Positions 9,800 to 21,884 of a stretch of 64,000 nucleotides of DNA are shown here, piece by piece. The number at the start of each line of letters is the position of its first letter. Positions within the stretch are counted from its first letter, which is position 1. Made by a program: the position numbers and the translations under genes. This DNA comes from Allium sativum (lineage: Eukaryota > Streptophyta > Magnoliopsida > Asparagales > Amaryllidaceae). The stretch is taken from contig JASFAX010000020.1 in the NCBI GenBank assembly GCA_030737875.1, positions 30,890,688 through 30,954,687 on the forward strand, read 5' to 3'. The notes under the pieces were generated by a model. That model saw only the letters and a list, made by a program, of their open reading frames with translations. It was not told the origin of the DNA and did no database searches.

Positions 9800-12526
9800 G
9801 AGGAAATATTCGTAATCTTTGAAGTCGTGGATAGAAGGATGGTTCAATCAGCCGCCTGGCTAGTGAAGGACAAAGCCTCATTTTCGTGGGAAGTCACTCA
9901 AGCTGGACGTCCAGTGGAAAATTGGGAAGATTTTAGACAGAGGTTCAAAATGAAATTTCTTTCCCAAGTCGAAAGCAGCATGGAGATGGAGAGATTCTTA
10001 GCACTCAAACAAAGAAACTTGACGGTAAAAGAGTATGTGAATAAATTCAACCAGTTAACAAGGTTTGGTTTAGAGTTGGTGGATACGCCGCATAAAAGGG
10101 CTTTGCAGTTTGTTAAAGGGCTGAATGAGAATCTGCATGGTTTAGCCATGTCCCATATTCCAATGGGGCCAACTTTTGAAAAGCTTGTCAATATGGCCCT
10201 AATGCATGAGGAAGACAAGGGAGAAAAGAAGGCTGATGAGGCATTGCAAAATAGGAAGGTGTGGCCCAAGAAGGGGCAGCAGCAATAGCAGCAACATTAG
10301 AAGAAAGGATGGAAAAATGATAAAGGCAAGGGTAAGAGAAAAATGTCAACATTGTGGGAAGGAAGGTCATCAGGTCAAAGACTGTAAGTGAAGGAAAAAC
10401 TCTTGCTACCACTTGGAGAGGCCGAACACTTGGCTAGAGAGTGCCCGAAGAAACAGGGATCACAGGTACACGGTCAAAGGACCGGGACTTCTATAGGGCA
10501 GGTGCATGCTCTTATAATCAATGCTCCTGATAGAGGTAGAAATTTATTTGTGAAAGGTTTAATTTCTCTTTCAAACCATCCTATTAGGACACCTTTTGAT
10601 TCTGGTGCCTCACATTCATTTATATCAAGTTCTGTAGTTGAATCTCTGCACTTAATTTCTAGTATGGTAGTGGATCACGTAGTTGTTTCAAACCCCATCG
10701 ATGGTTCAGCTCATTTATCTATGATTTGTCGGGGTTTTAAAATATCTGAATTATGCATCGAGTTTGAATGCGATGCGTATGTGCTCGGGTTTATGGGCAA
10801 TGGGTTGATTCTTGTAATGGATTATCTTACCACGTATGTTGCCATTCTGGATTCTGAGAAGAGGTTTGTTAGGCTTCTGGATTGTCATGGGAGAACCCTT
10901 AAGATTTTGTGTGACCCACAAGTGTTGGTTAAGCGTAGTTTCCTACAGTCTCTTGACGCATCTATCGACGATCTACAATCTGTTCCAGTAGTCTAAGATT
11001 TTCCGATGTTTCTGATGAGGTTCGAGGTTTACCTCTGAGGCACAAGATCGACTTTCGTATATATTTGGTGGACAATGCATAGCTAGTTGCATTGCCAGTG
11101 CGCCACATGACTCCGAGTGAAAGGAGGGAGCTGAATAAGCATGAATGGGAATTGCTTGAGAAATGGTTTACATGACGAAGCATATCTGATTGGGGTGCTC
11201 CAATAGTATTTTCAAATAAGGCGAATGGTTCACTTTGTTTGTGTGTTGATTATAGAGAGCCGAATAAATTCACTCTGAAGAATAGGCACTGACTTCCAAG
11301 GACTAATGATTTATTTGATCAACTTGGTGGTGCCTCGGTATTTTCCTAGTTAGACTTGGCCATGGAGTTCTATCTATTGAGGGTGGCTGAGGACAGCATA
11401 GATAAGATTGCGTTTAGGACTCCGGGCGATTTCTTTGAACAACTAGTTATGCCTTTTGGGATGACGAGTGCAACAGCCTATTTTGTTGATCTGATGAGTA
11501 GGGTGTTTCAGGAGTTCCTAAATAAATTTGTTGTAGTCTTTGTCGATGATATATTGATCTTCTACAAACGCGAAGAAGAGCATGCCCAGCATTTGAGAGA
11601 AGTTTTAAAAATTCTCCGTGACCACCAACTTAAAGCAAAATTCTCCTAATGACATTTTTGTGAAAAGAGGTGAGATTCTTAGGGCATGTGGTCTTCAAAG
11701 AAGGGATTGCAAGAAGCATTAGGTACACAGTTGTGTTTGAGCGCCGCTTATCATCCTCATACTGATCGACAGACAAAGAGGGTGAACATGATTCTTGAAG
11801 ATCTTTTGAGGCTGTGTATCCTAGAGTTTGGAGGGACTTGGGGAGAGCATATTCCTTTTGTAGAGGTTGCCTATAATAACAATTATCAAGCTAGCATCGG
11901 CATGGCTCCCTTCGAAGCATTGTACGGACGACCCTATAGATCACAAACTTGTTGGTGGGGATCTACAGAAAGATTATTACTTGAACCAGATATGGTTATG
12001 GAAAAGTCCGAAAAGATTGACCTTATTCGATGGCGGACGATGTCATCTTAAGATAGACAGAAATACTATGTAGCCAACAGAAGGACTGGCCTCGAATTTG
12101 AAGTAGGAGACTTGGTTTTTATCAAAGTGTCACCTCTGAGGAATGCGGTTCTCTCTGGATTAGTAGGGAATTTGGCACCTGGGTTTGTGAGACCATTTCC
12201 CATAACCGAGAGGACTGGCCAAATGGCCTATATAGTAAAAATCCTAGACAATCTATTTGGTGTTCATGATGATTTCCATGTTTCTCATCTACGGAAGTGC
12301 CTTCATGATACAACAGTAATCGTTGAGCCGAGTGTATTGGGAGAAGTAGAGGGGAACGAGAGGCGACAGTCAGGCGAGTCCATACCCGTATTCTGGGATC
12401 AGAAGTTAAGAAGCTGCGCAATATAGAGATCAAGTTGCCAAAGGTTCAATGGGGAGATAACCGAGAGGATGCGACTTGTGAAAGCGAAGACAAGATTTGT
12501 GCTTCGTACCCTTTCCTTTTCAAGGG
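9800..12526 (+). pseudogene. gag-pol: Degenerate gag-pol, element 2 (Tekay-like)
   Basis: Begins in mid-gag because the N-terminal part is cut off by the inserted minus-strand LTR. Gag core (AAWLVKDKASFSWEV) at 9850-9890; one zinc knuckle (CQHCGKEGHQVKDC) at about 10344-10385 in another frame; protease DSGASHSF at about 10600; RT with FVDDILIF at about 11540. At about 11703 RT sequence jumps straight into the integrase core (LQEALGTQ), which removes the RT C-terminus, RNase H and the integrase N-terminal part, about 1.35 kb by comparison with element 1. The integrase tail and chromodomain remnant (VQWGDNREDAT) run to about 12526 with another frameshift near 12430. Many stops, for example at 11647-11652 and 12049. 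Not functional. Confidence 0.92.
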
Positions 12527-13136
12527 TACGCTCTTATCTCCTTTTTCCAAGATTTATCAGTGTTTGTTTCTATCATTTGAGTATATCTTATCCATAATTT
12601 TTCGACCTTTAGATAAGAATCATATGGATGTAATCATGTGTTTGAAACCTGTTATGTTTAATGGATGCAAGTGGATGCAATTATTTTCAAGTTGTTTCTT
12701 GTGGACGCATATACACACACATTAGGCACTAAGATCGGCTCAACTACTTTCATAATGCATATGGATGTGTGTGTGTTTTCTTTTCTTTTACGGATGGAAT
12801 TGGATGAATTAGCATATGGATGTTGCATTTTGACAAATGAGTGTGCACACATATAGAACTTATATGATAAAATAGGTTTATTTGCATATATATTGGATTC
12901 ACGGCACTAACATACATTACATTAAGGTTGTCAACTGAATCAGTAGGCCGCCTGATTTTTCGCATTAATGGTTGGCATATACACACACTGTTGCATATGT
13001 TCATATAAGCATTAGAAGTCTTTACGGACAATGGATGCCAGTGGTTGTTGGATGAGTAGATGGATAATGGATGGTAGGATATGCATTCTTCTCAACGTAG
13101 AGATTTCGGGGATGAAATCCTTTGAGCAGGGGAGAA
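12527..13136 (+). other. Noncoding pol-LTR spacer and PPT, element 2
   Basis: No gene. GGATGCA-type words like those in element 1. It ends with GATTTCGGGGATGAAATCC and the polypurine stretch GCAGGGGAGAA at 13126-13136, directly before TGTAGCACC. Confidence 0.85.
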
Positions 13137-13442
13137 TGTAGCACCTGGATTTTTAACGGCACTAAATGAGGATAATTTAAATAACAATTAATTTATTACT
13201 TATAAATAAGGAAAATGGCCTGCGCCATCGTGTCCGTCTGGAAATTCCGGTCGAGATAGACATTTGGTTTGCATAAAACGGTCACCGTATGAAGAAGTTT
13301 TGAGGGTTTTAAGTTTGTATACACGCAGAAAGAACATATATACACATATGAGTCACGTATGAGTCAGATATGAGTCAGACCCTATCTAGAACAGTTTGAA
13401 AATCAAAAATTCATTGAGGCAGTAAATTTTCCGCTCTAGGGG

Positions 13443-13532
13443 GTCGACCCCCCTAGAGGGGTGTCGACACCAGGGTCGACCCCCCGTAAGGAGTGTCGAC
13501 CTATGGGTCGACCCACCCACAGGGGTGCCGAC
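13443..13532 (+). repeat. GTCGAC array, alternating 20/12-nt spacing
   Basis: Starts at 13443, 13463, 13475, 13495, 13507 and a degenerate GCCGAC at 13527: spacings 20, 12, 20, 12, 20. Confidence 0.85.
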
Positions 13533-13576
13533 ACCCCTAGGGTTGAGGTGGCAGTCGGTTTCAGAGGGTTCTGCAG

Positions 13577-13584
13577 CTTTATAT
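13577..13584 (+). promoter_or_regulatory. LTR TATA box, element 2
   Basis: TTTATATA about 45 nt downstream of the GTCGAC array, as in the related LTRs. Confidence 0.55.
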
Positions 13585-14640
13585 ATGTGTCCAATTGTCC
13601 CATTTCTTTAATGGAAATTATTGGAGCCAAATGCTGCCAACGTGTGAACTGAGACATATTCGTTTTCTTCGACAACATACAACATTAAACTTTGCAAATC
13701 AAATCCAGAAATTCAAGATCCATTCTCTCTATTCTGTAAACCTAACGCAGTGAGTTTCTGGTTGCTTTTTGGTTTAAATAAATACAAGTAAATTGTGGAA
13801 GACTGTGAATTGGATATGTTGTAAACTATAAATTTATTCTATTGATATATCTTTTACTATGCCATGATAGAGCTACACCTTTAGGTCCAATGTAATTGTG
13901 GTTATTCCATTATGTTACTCATGTGGATCTTGACTTTTAACTATGTTGTGGTGAATGTAAATCTGTTAATTTGGACAGTTGCTACATTAGTTAGATTTAA
14001 CTGCTTATGTAAATCACCTTTCACCTGTCATGTTGCGATCAACTTAGATATGTTGTAAGTTGGACATGTGAACCCATATTTAGATATAAACATGCTATTA
14101 TGTCATTCTAATGTTTTTAGATCTATTTTAACATCTAGATCAGAATTATGTGATCTAATTTATCCCTTGTATTATCATGTTAGATCTAAACCAATTGGAC
14201 GTCTAAACTGCTAATTTAGATCTTACTATGCTTATTATGACATCGTAGCCATGTTAGAATCAATTGATTGCCACCAGTTCATCAGTTTTACATCCACGTT
14301 GTTATGATGTTAATTACATGTCTTGGCCAGTATGTACGTTTATCATCTTCCCAGTTTATGTTTATGCCAAGATGATCACTTTGGTTATATTCCCATTATT
14401 TTCCTTATCATCATTTATGACTCGGCTATTGACTAGCCTAGGCATGCCACTATTTTATGAGTGCGCTAGTTAGGAAACGAGGGAAAAAGGGTCAATAGTG
14501 GTATAATTTGAATATGAACATTTGGGACGTATAAAATCAAATTATTGGATAAAATGGGCATTAACACCTATAAAGGGAAAGGATTAATTAATTAATTAAT
14601 AATGGAATGTCTAGTAATTACAATTAGGAATTGTAATTGT

Positions 14641-14745
14641 ACTTATGACATGAGGTTAGGTTGCACTAGTGGTGGAAGTCTACCCGGAATCGACCGGCAT
14701 ATCCAGCAACCGCTAATGTTGAACCTAATGTGGGAGGTCTAAGTA
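14641..14745 (+). ncRNA. Structured LTR hairpin module, copy 1 (element 2)
   Basis: TTAGGTT 14656-14662 with AACCTAA 14722-14728 (perfect); TAGTGGT 14667-14673 with ACCGCTA 14709-14715 (one G-U pair). The loop CCCGGAATCGACCGGC has drifted slightly. Confidence 0.55.
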
Positions 14746-14759
14746 TGGAAATATGAATC

Positions 14760-14868
14760 GGGCTAAGACACGAGGTTTGGCCCAACTATGGAGTAAGTCT
14801 GCCCGGACCTGACCGACATATCCAGCATCAACACGTTGTAGGCCTAATGTGGGAGGTCTAGCCCATTA
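14760..14868 (+). ncRNA. Structured LTR hairpin module, copy 2 (element 2, partly decayed)
   Basis: Outer stem GGGCTAAGAC (about 14760-14769) with GTCTAGCCC (about 14857-14865, one bulge); middle stem TTTGGCC 14776-14782 with GGCCTAA 14841-14847 (one mismatch). The inner stem is weak. Confidence 0.45.
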
Positions 14869-15549
14869 TAAACCATAAAAGGACATGGTAATGAATTGGA
14901 CGACTTAATAAATCTAATCCATAGGGATTTTCTGATTTTGAACTAAGGTTAGGGTTAAGTAAATTGATTGGAATAGTGGATGCGTTAAGCAAATCAGGAG
15001 GTGGTGGGTAATATTTACATATAGGCGCATAAACTAAACCTGATAAGGATACATAACTAAAGACACCTAGTGGTATACATAACCAGAGGAAATAATAAAG
15101 TTATGTAACTAAAGACACCTTTTAGGGTAAGCGTAACTGGTACGGGGCTATGTAATTAAAGATACCAAGTTGTATACATTGTCTGTGAAAAACCCAGTCG
15201 GGAATACAAGACAAAGGGAAGAGCTTGTATCTTGTATCGGATTCATTTCAGTCAGTAACCAGGAGTAAGAATCAAATAAAATACTCCGTACTAGGCAGAA
15301 AGTGGACAAGCTTACTAACTGATTGTAAGAGATCCAAACGTGGAGGACGGTGTGGGCGGCGCAAACTGACCAGGCTATGTGCGTGCATGAGCCAGGCAGA
15401 GGGGGATAAGACGACCATGACACAAGTAAATATGGGGTTGTGCATATCAGTGAGGGGTTGCCACTGTAGGACGTGATACATCCTACAGTGGGACCGACAC
15501 GGAGTATCTACGGAGTAGGAAGCCGATTGATTAGGGTAGTGGTTAGGGT

Positions 15550-15554
15550 ATATT
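15550..15554. other. Target-site duplication, Copia element (left)
   Basis: ATATT, repeated at 41875-41879 immediately after the 3' LTR. Confidence 0.9.
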
Positions 15555-16975
15555 TGTTGGAGTTTATGCCCTAGAGGAATTCAATTTGATGAGATTGATA
15601 ACACTGTTGATGTTATTAATTTATTTGGATTAAAATAATATTCTATTGTATTATATACTGCATAATATAAATATTAATATATTAGATGTCCTTAGAATTA
15701 TAATACAGAATTATATGGTTCAAGTGCCTTGAACTTGTGATTATATAATTTACTGAGTATTATAATTCTTAAAAGTCCCTAGTCACATTTTATTGTTTAA
15801 TATAAATAACAATAATAAAACATTGAGACAAGCATATTGATTGACTAATGATCACATCTCATTGATCATTAATAAACATGATATTAATGTCAAAACACAA
15901 ACAAATATTGTAGAATATCGTATTGGGCTGAACAACCGAGAGATAACTACATGGAATATAATTAACAATATCATAAGTTATTCTCATAGTGACAATGATG
16001 TAATGGTCCTTAGACCTGAAATCATTATAATTTTATTCGAGGATATATGTGTTTTGATATCATCTAAAGTTACTCATAACAGAATAATGATAAGGGTGAT
16101 AATTGGATACATCTCGAATCGAATGAAAATTATGAATGATCTAGATGGAATTTAACCCTATGATATATTTGTAGTGATATCCATGGGCCTCTTGATTGAG
16201 TGAGACTATGAAATGCATGTTCGTGCTCAAATATTGATTTGTTTTAAACAGTATACTCATCGATCAAGATAAACGAATTAAATTATAAGGAGGATGATAC
16301 GTTTCATGCCTCGAGATTAATTCTAGATATAGTGGTTAAGCGGATTATATTACATTGAGACACTGGTCACAAAAAGGTTGTATCGAATCATTAATTGATC
16401 TTATTAAAACTTGGGTAGCTATGATGTATTACCAGACTCCACTTACTTTTTATGACTTAAAAACAATTTAAATTATTGCCAATTTGTTGATATTTCATTT
16501 TGAAGTTAGAATTAGTAGAAGGGTCGATACCTATTCTATGGTGAATGTTTAGATTTAATAGAGATATTTTTCCTCTTTTAAATATAGACGTATATCCTAT
16601 AAAAATGAATTAATTTGATTATTGATTTTAGATAGTTGACATACAGCATCGACAATATACTTTTCTCTTCCAAAACCCTAGAAAACAGTGGTGGTGGCTA
16701 GTACCGCCCTCTTCCTCTTCAATTCGATTGACGAAGAAATCATTCTTGTGGACTACGTAGAGGCTCTACACTTGGAGGGCTCTTTGATTTGATGCATTTT
16801 CTATCACTTCTAGACTTACATGAAAATTCCATCCATTCAAATGATTCAGAGAATTGGGGTTTCTCACAACTGAGCAAGGTATAAAGTTTTGATTTACTTA
16901 TTTTGCATAAAATCCTTATTTTAATTGTTTAAAATGTACAATAGGGTTTACGATTTGATTGATAAGAATCCAACA
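15555..16975 (+). repeat. 5' LTR of the Copia element (1421 bp)
   Basis: TGTTGGAGTTTATGCCCTAG at the start and CCAACA at the end. About 75-80 bp shorter than the 3' LTR because a segment after GCCAATT (about 16478) is missing. The ORF at 15841-16155 is not a gene. Confidence 0.93.
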
Positions 16976-16976
16976 G

Positions 16977-16988
16977 TGGTATAAGAGC
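16977..16988 (+). other. Primer-binding site, Copia element
   Basis: TGGTATAAGAGC, one base different from the canonical tRNA-iMet complement, one base after the LTR. Confidence 0.88.
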
Positions 16989-17462
16989 ATGGTTTTTGAA
17001 AAATTAGTTTTTTTTTAAACTACGATTTACGTATATAAGTGTTTGATTATTGGATAATTGAAATGATAAAGTCGTGAATTCAAGATTTAATGATAAATTC
17101 TTACAAAAGTTAAATTAATTTACTATATTTTAAATCTGTTTCGTTATAAGCTGGAAAACCATTTTACAATAAACAAATTTTTAAATTTGATATAAAACTT
17201 TGAATTGGATTTATTGTTGACAAAATCTGAATTTTTACTAAAAATTAAAATTACTATTACCTAGATTATACCTTGATGTATGATTTAGGTTTGTTTGTGT
17301 AAGTGTTGAATGTAATGAAATTAGATCTTAGATTAAATTGTTTGTTAATAGTGAAACTATTCACTTTGATTAAGATTTATGTGTTCGATACGAAAGTAAA
17401 ACAGGAATTCATGATTAATCCTGAATTGTTATTTAGTTTTAAACATACTATTAAATGCCTGC
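16989..17462 (+). other. Copia internal leader, no coding signal
   Basis: AT-rich, no recognisable gag. It ends with the CCTGC target duplicated by element 3 (17458-17462 and 28169-28173). Confidence 0.75.
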
Positions 17463-17468
17463 TGAAAC

Positions 17469-17495
17469 AGGAAATAATAAAGTTATGTAACTAAA
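17469..17495. other. 27-bp filler copied from element 2 LTR
   Basis: AGGAAATAATAAAGTTATGT and the next seven bases are identical to 15087-15113 in the element 2 LTR; after one mismatch a further 7 bp (ACACCTT) also match. It sits exactly at the deletion junction in the 3' LTR of element 3. Confidence 0.8.
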
Positions 17496-17705
17496 TACAC
17501 CTTGTAGGGTTACTGCTGAAAAGGGTCCCCCGCTACTAGGTTTTCTATTTCTAGCCAACATGCTAAGTTGGTTAAGTGTTTAGTAAACCTAACCCCAAAT
17601 CAGTCTGTATAGTTTTGCATGTTCCATTTTTATTAAGTATTAATTCAATTTACTTAATCCTATCAATCCTGACTCAGCCTTAATTGTCTTATTAAAGCCT
17701 TGACC

Positions 17706-17790
17706 TCTCACATTAGACATGTATTGTTGTGGCTGCCTGTTGCCGGTTGGGTCCGGGCAGTCTTACGCCACAACTCAGTCTAACCTCGGG
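17706..17790 (-). ncRNA. Structured LTR hairpin module, 3' LTR of element 3, first
   Basis: TTAGAC 17713-17718 with GTCTAA 17778-17783; GTTGTGGC 17726-17733 with GCCACAAC 17767-17774. Loop CCGGTTGGGTCCGGG. Confidence 0.6.
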
Positions 17791-17815
17791 TCCTTATTGG
17801 GCTCCATGTTTAATC

Positions 17816-17902
17816 ACCCACATTGGATAGGTATTGTTGTGACTACTGGACAGCCGGGCGGTTCCGGGCAGGTTTACATCACAACTCAATCCAACCTCGG
17901 GT
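17816..17902 (-). ncRNA. Structured LTR hairpin module, 3' LTR of element 3, second
   Basis: TTGGAT 17823-17828 with ATCCAA 17889-17894; GTTGTGA 17836-17842 with TCACAAC 17879-17885. Both stems differ from the first module and both remain paired. Confidence 0.6.
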
Positions 17903-19417
17903 TAAACACATCGTATTTTCTACATTTACATATTTTGCCTCTTTCCTTTTTATATGTAAATATTTGCGGCCCATTATTCAAATTCATCTTTATTGGTTTA
18001 AAATTTATTTATTCCACTTAATTATTTTTCAAGGTTGTCGGCATGCGTCAAACATGCCAACGCATATTTTAACCCAATCGTCGTTACCCCCGTTTTTACA
18101 CATACGCTACAACATAAAATATGTTGGGTTTAACATTTAAACCCAACTTAGCCATATGAAAAGGGGAGGCTTATAACATGGTGTTTATATATTCTAAGTG
18201 ACATAAAAGGGGAGTGTGAATGCATGAACTTGCAACATAATGATTTAATTAACATGAATTAGGCATATGTGAACTTGCATGGTAAAAGCATATAATCATG
18301 GGATAAACATACTTAAACATGAATCATTCTATTCATATAATCATAGCATAAACATACATAGACATGAATCATGATTTTTAATCTATTCATGTAAACTTGC
18401 AATTGGAATGTAAATCCAACTTAATTTATGTGCTACCTATATCACCATATGATTTTTATAACAACATAGGCCTAAACATGGTTTCAACTAGGCATAACAC
18501 CAAACATGGTTTGATCATGTTCATAAAATGCTTACTTTTGTTTCTAATACAAAAGTATGATTTGCCAATTCCAACATAGATTCATATAAACCATAGTACT
18601 TAGTCAAGTCCAATTACACACTAAAAGTGATCATAAAAATATGTACATCATACTAGCATAATGGTGAATCATATTCTTGCATGAATCTCAAATGAGATAT
18701 CATAACATATAGTTGTCAACATGAATCCTATACTTGTATGAATTCCAAATAAAATACCACAACATATGGTTGTTAACATGAATCATATACTTGTATGAAC
18801 CCCAAATAAAATACCACAACATATGGTTATCAACATAAACCACATACTTTCAAATATCCAATCGTATACCATAACATTTCCAAATCATTTCGAATCAAAG
18901 CAACATACAAATATAGATTATTATCGCCACAAATCGATTACAGTTCTATTTCACATTTTGCACAAATCAAACGCAATTATTTATTCACATCGGAATAGCA
19001 CTCTACTTACAACGTATAACGAATCTTCAATTCAGGAATCTGAATTCTGAATTTGGAGATGCTATCCTTTGTTGTAGGCGTTACTTTGATTTTAATTGAC
19101 GTTGCTTTAAGCTTTCGAATTATCTCCTAATTGTCTCTCAATTTCTGACGGCTATTCCTAGTCTCTCCTCAGCAGCATGACGGTCTCATCTCCATTTTTG
19201 TTTGTGTGTATTAGGGTGAGTCTTAGGTCCTTTTCATAGAGTTTTTGAGTTGATTCGGACCGTCGATGGAGCTTGGTTTAATAATAGCCGTTCGTTCAAA
19301 GGAGAGACCAACCAGGAGCTGACACCTAGCCTTGGTGACAAGGCAAGGCTCAGAAAATTGACCAAACACAGACTACGCCAGCCAGGGGGGCAGGGTTCGA
19401 CCTGGCTCAGTGGCCAG

Positions 19418-19552
19418 GTCGACATGCCAGTCGACACCGTGTTGACTTGGCAGTCGACAAGGGTAACCCAGGTCGACTGCCCAGTCGACCTGGCTAACCC
19501 CTGGTCGACTGCCAAGTTGACCTGGGTGCCTTGGGCGGGAAAATTTCCGCCC
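19418..19552 (-). promoter_or_regulatory. GTCGAC array and E2F-like inverted pair, 3' LTR of element 3
   Basis: GTCGAC/GTTGAC at 19418, 19430, 19441, 19453, 19472, 19484, 19504 and 19516. GGGCGGGAAA facing TTTCCGCCC at 19533-19552. Same order as in element 1 (E2F pair, array, TATA). Confidence 0.6.
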
Positions 19553-19814
19553 TGGCCAATTGGGCCTGATTTTGAATTTCAAAGTGGTTTTTCTGAGCTG
19601 TTTTGGTCTGTTTTAATTTTAAACTGAATTCTAAAACTTCCGGAGGCCATATCTTCCTCATACGGAGTCCGTTTTACGCAAACTCGGACTCTATCTCAAG
19701 CAGAATTCCGAGGCGAACGCAATGGCGTATCTCGTTTCACTTAATTCTTTGATTTGAAGTTAGTTATACTTTAATTTGTGAATTTCACTGTTATAGAATA
19801 CACGGGGTGTTACA

Positions 19815-19829
19815 TTCTCCCCCACTTAA
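19815..19829 (-). other. Polypurine tract, element 3
   Basis: On the minus strand a run AAGTGGGGGAGAA directly before the LTR start TGTAACACCCC. Confidence 0.92.
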
Positions 19830-20382
19830 AAGGATTTCGTCGCCGAAATCTTCAAGTTCAGGAAGAATGTATATCCTAACATCCAAACATCCATTTACTC
19901 AGCCATCAAACATGAGCATCCATTGTCCTTAAATAACTTCTAATGCTTCATGATCATATGCGAAGTGTGTGTGTACATGTACTTATCTAATGCAAAATCA
20001 GTCGGTCTACTGATTCAGTTGATCTCCTTAATGCAAATTATGTAAGTGCCATGAATCCATTATGTATGCAAATTCTCCTATTCATGATTCTACATGAGTG
20101 CATAATCATTCATACAAATGCAACATCCATATGACAACACATTAAACTTCAACCATATAAGAACATAAATACATTTATACATATGCAATATGAAGTGACT
20201 GAGCCGATCTAAAACCTAGGTTGTGTGTGTATATGCAACCACGAGCAACCACTAGCAATCACTTGCAACCACTTGCAACCATCATCCATAACATGTTTCA
20301 ATTACATGTTTTCATCCAAAGGGTTTCTTCCTAAAAGATAAGGTCGAGGAGATATACCTAAAAAGATAGATAAAAGCGCAAC
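19830..20382 (-). other. Noncoding pol-LTR spacer, element 3
   Basis: No gene. The same GGTTGCAAGTGGTTGC-type repeats (20235-20285) and the conserved GAAATCC-containing box as in elements 1 and 2. Confidence 0.8.
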
Positions 20383-20715
20383 TTAAGGAAAAAGAAAGAT
20401 CAAAGATGTACCCTCGAAAAGAAAAGGGTAGGCTGCGCGTATTCTAGCTTCAGTTTCCCAAGTTGCGTCTCCCTTGGCGTCGCTCCACTGAACTTTGACG
20501 AGCTTGACTTCGTGGTTGCGTAGCTTCTTCACTTCCGTTCCTAATATGCGGGTTGGAACTTTCCTCACGGTTGCTTCGCGTTCCACTTCAGCTTCTTCTA
20601 GGATGTTTGGCTCTACCACTTCAGCAGATTCATGTAGACATTTTCGGAGATGTGAAACTTGAAAGACGTTGTGAACTCCAGCCAATTTTTCGGGTAGCTC
20701 TAACCTACAGGCCAT
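20383..20715 (-). pseudogene. pol: Integrase GPF tail and chromodomain, element 3
   Basis: Frame of 110 residues: [13 protein letters not shown], then the chromodomain-like KLVKVQWSDAKGDATWETEARIRAAYPFLFEG. A frameshift near 20700-20716 separates it from the rest of integrase; the upstream frame loses the GPF motif's continuation there. Confidence 0.88.
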
Positions 20716-21884
20716 TTTCCCAATTTTCTCAATGATAGAAATGGCCCTATGAACCTTGGTGCTAGCTTTCCTGTGGTTCCAAAACGAACAACGTTCCTTA
20801 GTGGAGATACCTTAAGAGAAACTCTGTCCCCAACCTCAAATTCAAGGTCGGTCCTCCTCTTGTCGGCATAGGACTTTTGTCTGTCTTGGGCCGTCTTCAT
20901 CCTTCTTCGTATTAAGTCTACTTTCTCTGAAGTCTCTCGGATCATATCTGGTCCAAGTATGAGCTTATCAGTAGACTCCCACCAACAAGTGGGCGGTCGG
21001 CACGGTCTTCCATATAAAGCTTCGAAGGGCGCCATTCCGAAGGTTGCTTGGAAGCTGTTGTTGTAGGCAAATTCCACCCAAGGAAGATGGTCTTCCCACG
21101 TCCCTCCGAAGTCAAGGACGTACAGTCTTAAAAGGTCCTCCAAAACTCTGTTCACCCTTTCTGTTTGGCCGTCAGTTTGGGGATGATAGGCTGTGCTCAA
21201 GCACAACTGTGTGCCTACCGCTTCTTGCAGACTCCGCTAAAACTCACTTGTGAAGATAGGGTCTCGGTCACTAACAATGCTGGAGGGTATTCCATGGAGT
21301 CGGACAATTTCCTTGAGGTAAAGAGATGCTAGAGATGTGGCAGTTCTTTTACTCTTGACAGGTTAGAAGTGGGCGCTTTTAGTAAGCCTATCCACTATTA
21401 CCCAAATACTAGTGTTGCCTCTCCTAGACCTAGGCAGCCCATCAATGAAGTCCAATGAGATGCTATCCCACTTCCACTGCGGGACCTCTAGAGGATGGGC
21501 CAGACCGCCAGGCTTTTTTTGTTCCGCCCTAAGCTGTTGGAACACCATACACTTAGAAACGAAATCTGCCACGTCCTTCTTCATGCCGTTCCAAAAGAAA
21601 GTTCTTTTTATGTCCTTGTACATTTTATCTCCGCCTGGATGTATCGTCATCTTGGAGTGATGTGCTTCCTCGAGAACCGTCTTTACAAAATCCCTTGTCT
21701 GTGGGACGCATAGTCTTCCGTCTCGCCTTACCCAACCTTTATCGTCGATGGAGTATCTGATGAGGTGGCTTGAAGTCTCACCCCTAATTAACCTATCAAT
21801 CGTCTCCATAAGCTGAGGGTCTTCGCGTTGTGCTATCCCTATTGAGTCCACTAAAGTCGGGCGTACTTCGAGAGATGCTAGCAA
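20700..21884 (-). pseudogene. pol: Integrase, element 3 (stops)
   Basis: Zinc-binding HHCC region at about 21540-21660 ([15 protein letters not shown], then the CMVFQQ region in which one CxxC cysteine is replaced by Phe). Catalytic core with [15 protein letters not shown] and [14 protein letters not shown]. Stops at 21363-21365 and 21237-21239; the latter replaces a conserved Trp codon. Same frame throughout. Confidence 0.9.

Larger units (their letters stand above)
13137..15554 (+). repeat. 3' LTR of element 2, first part
   Basis: Starts TGTAGCACCTGG after the PPT. Contains a GTCGAC array (13443-13532), TATA (13577-13584), two hairpin modules (14641-14745, 14760-14868), and ends at the Copia target site. 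It continues at 41880. Confidence 0.88.
17463..19814 (-). repeat. 3' LTR of element 3, internally deleted
   Basis: The outer 7 bp TGAAACA (17463-17469, + strand) match the start of the intact LTR at 24937. Then a filler segment to 17495, then 17496-19814 collinear with 25850-28168 (both 2319 bp). Its TATA box is mutated (TATGAAAA on the minus strand at about 19232-19240). Confidence 0.92.

Noticed and set aside
15841..16155. 104-residue ORF in the Copia 5' LTR
   Set aside because: Lies in an LTR, is interrupted in the 3' LTR copy and has no motif.
17719..18140. Overlapping ORFs repeated near 26177-26440
   Set aside because: They are the two LTRs of element 3 read across the hairpin modules. 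Same reading in both because the LTRs are copies.
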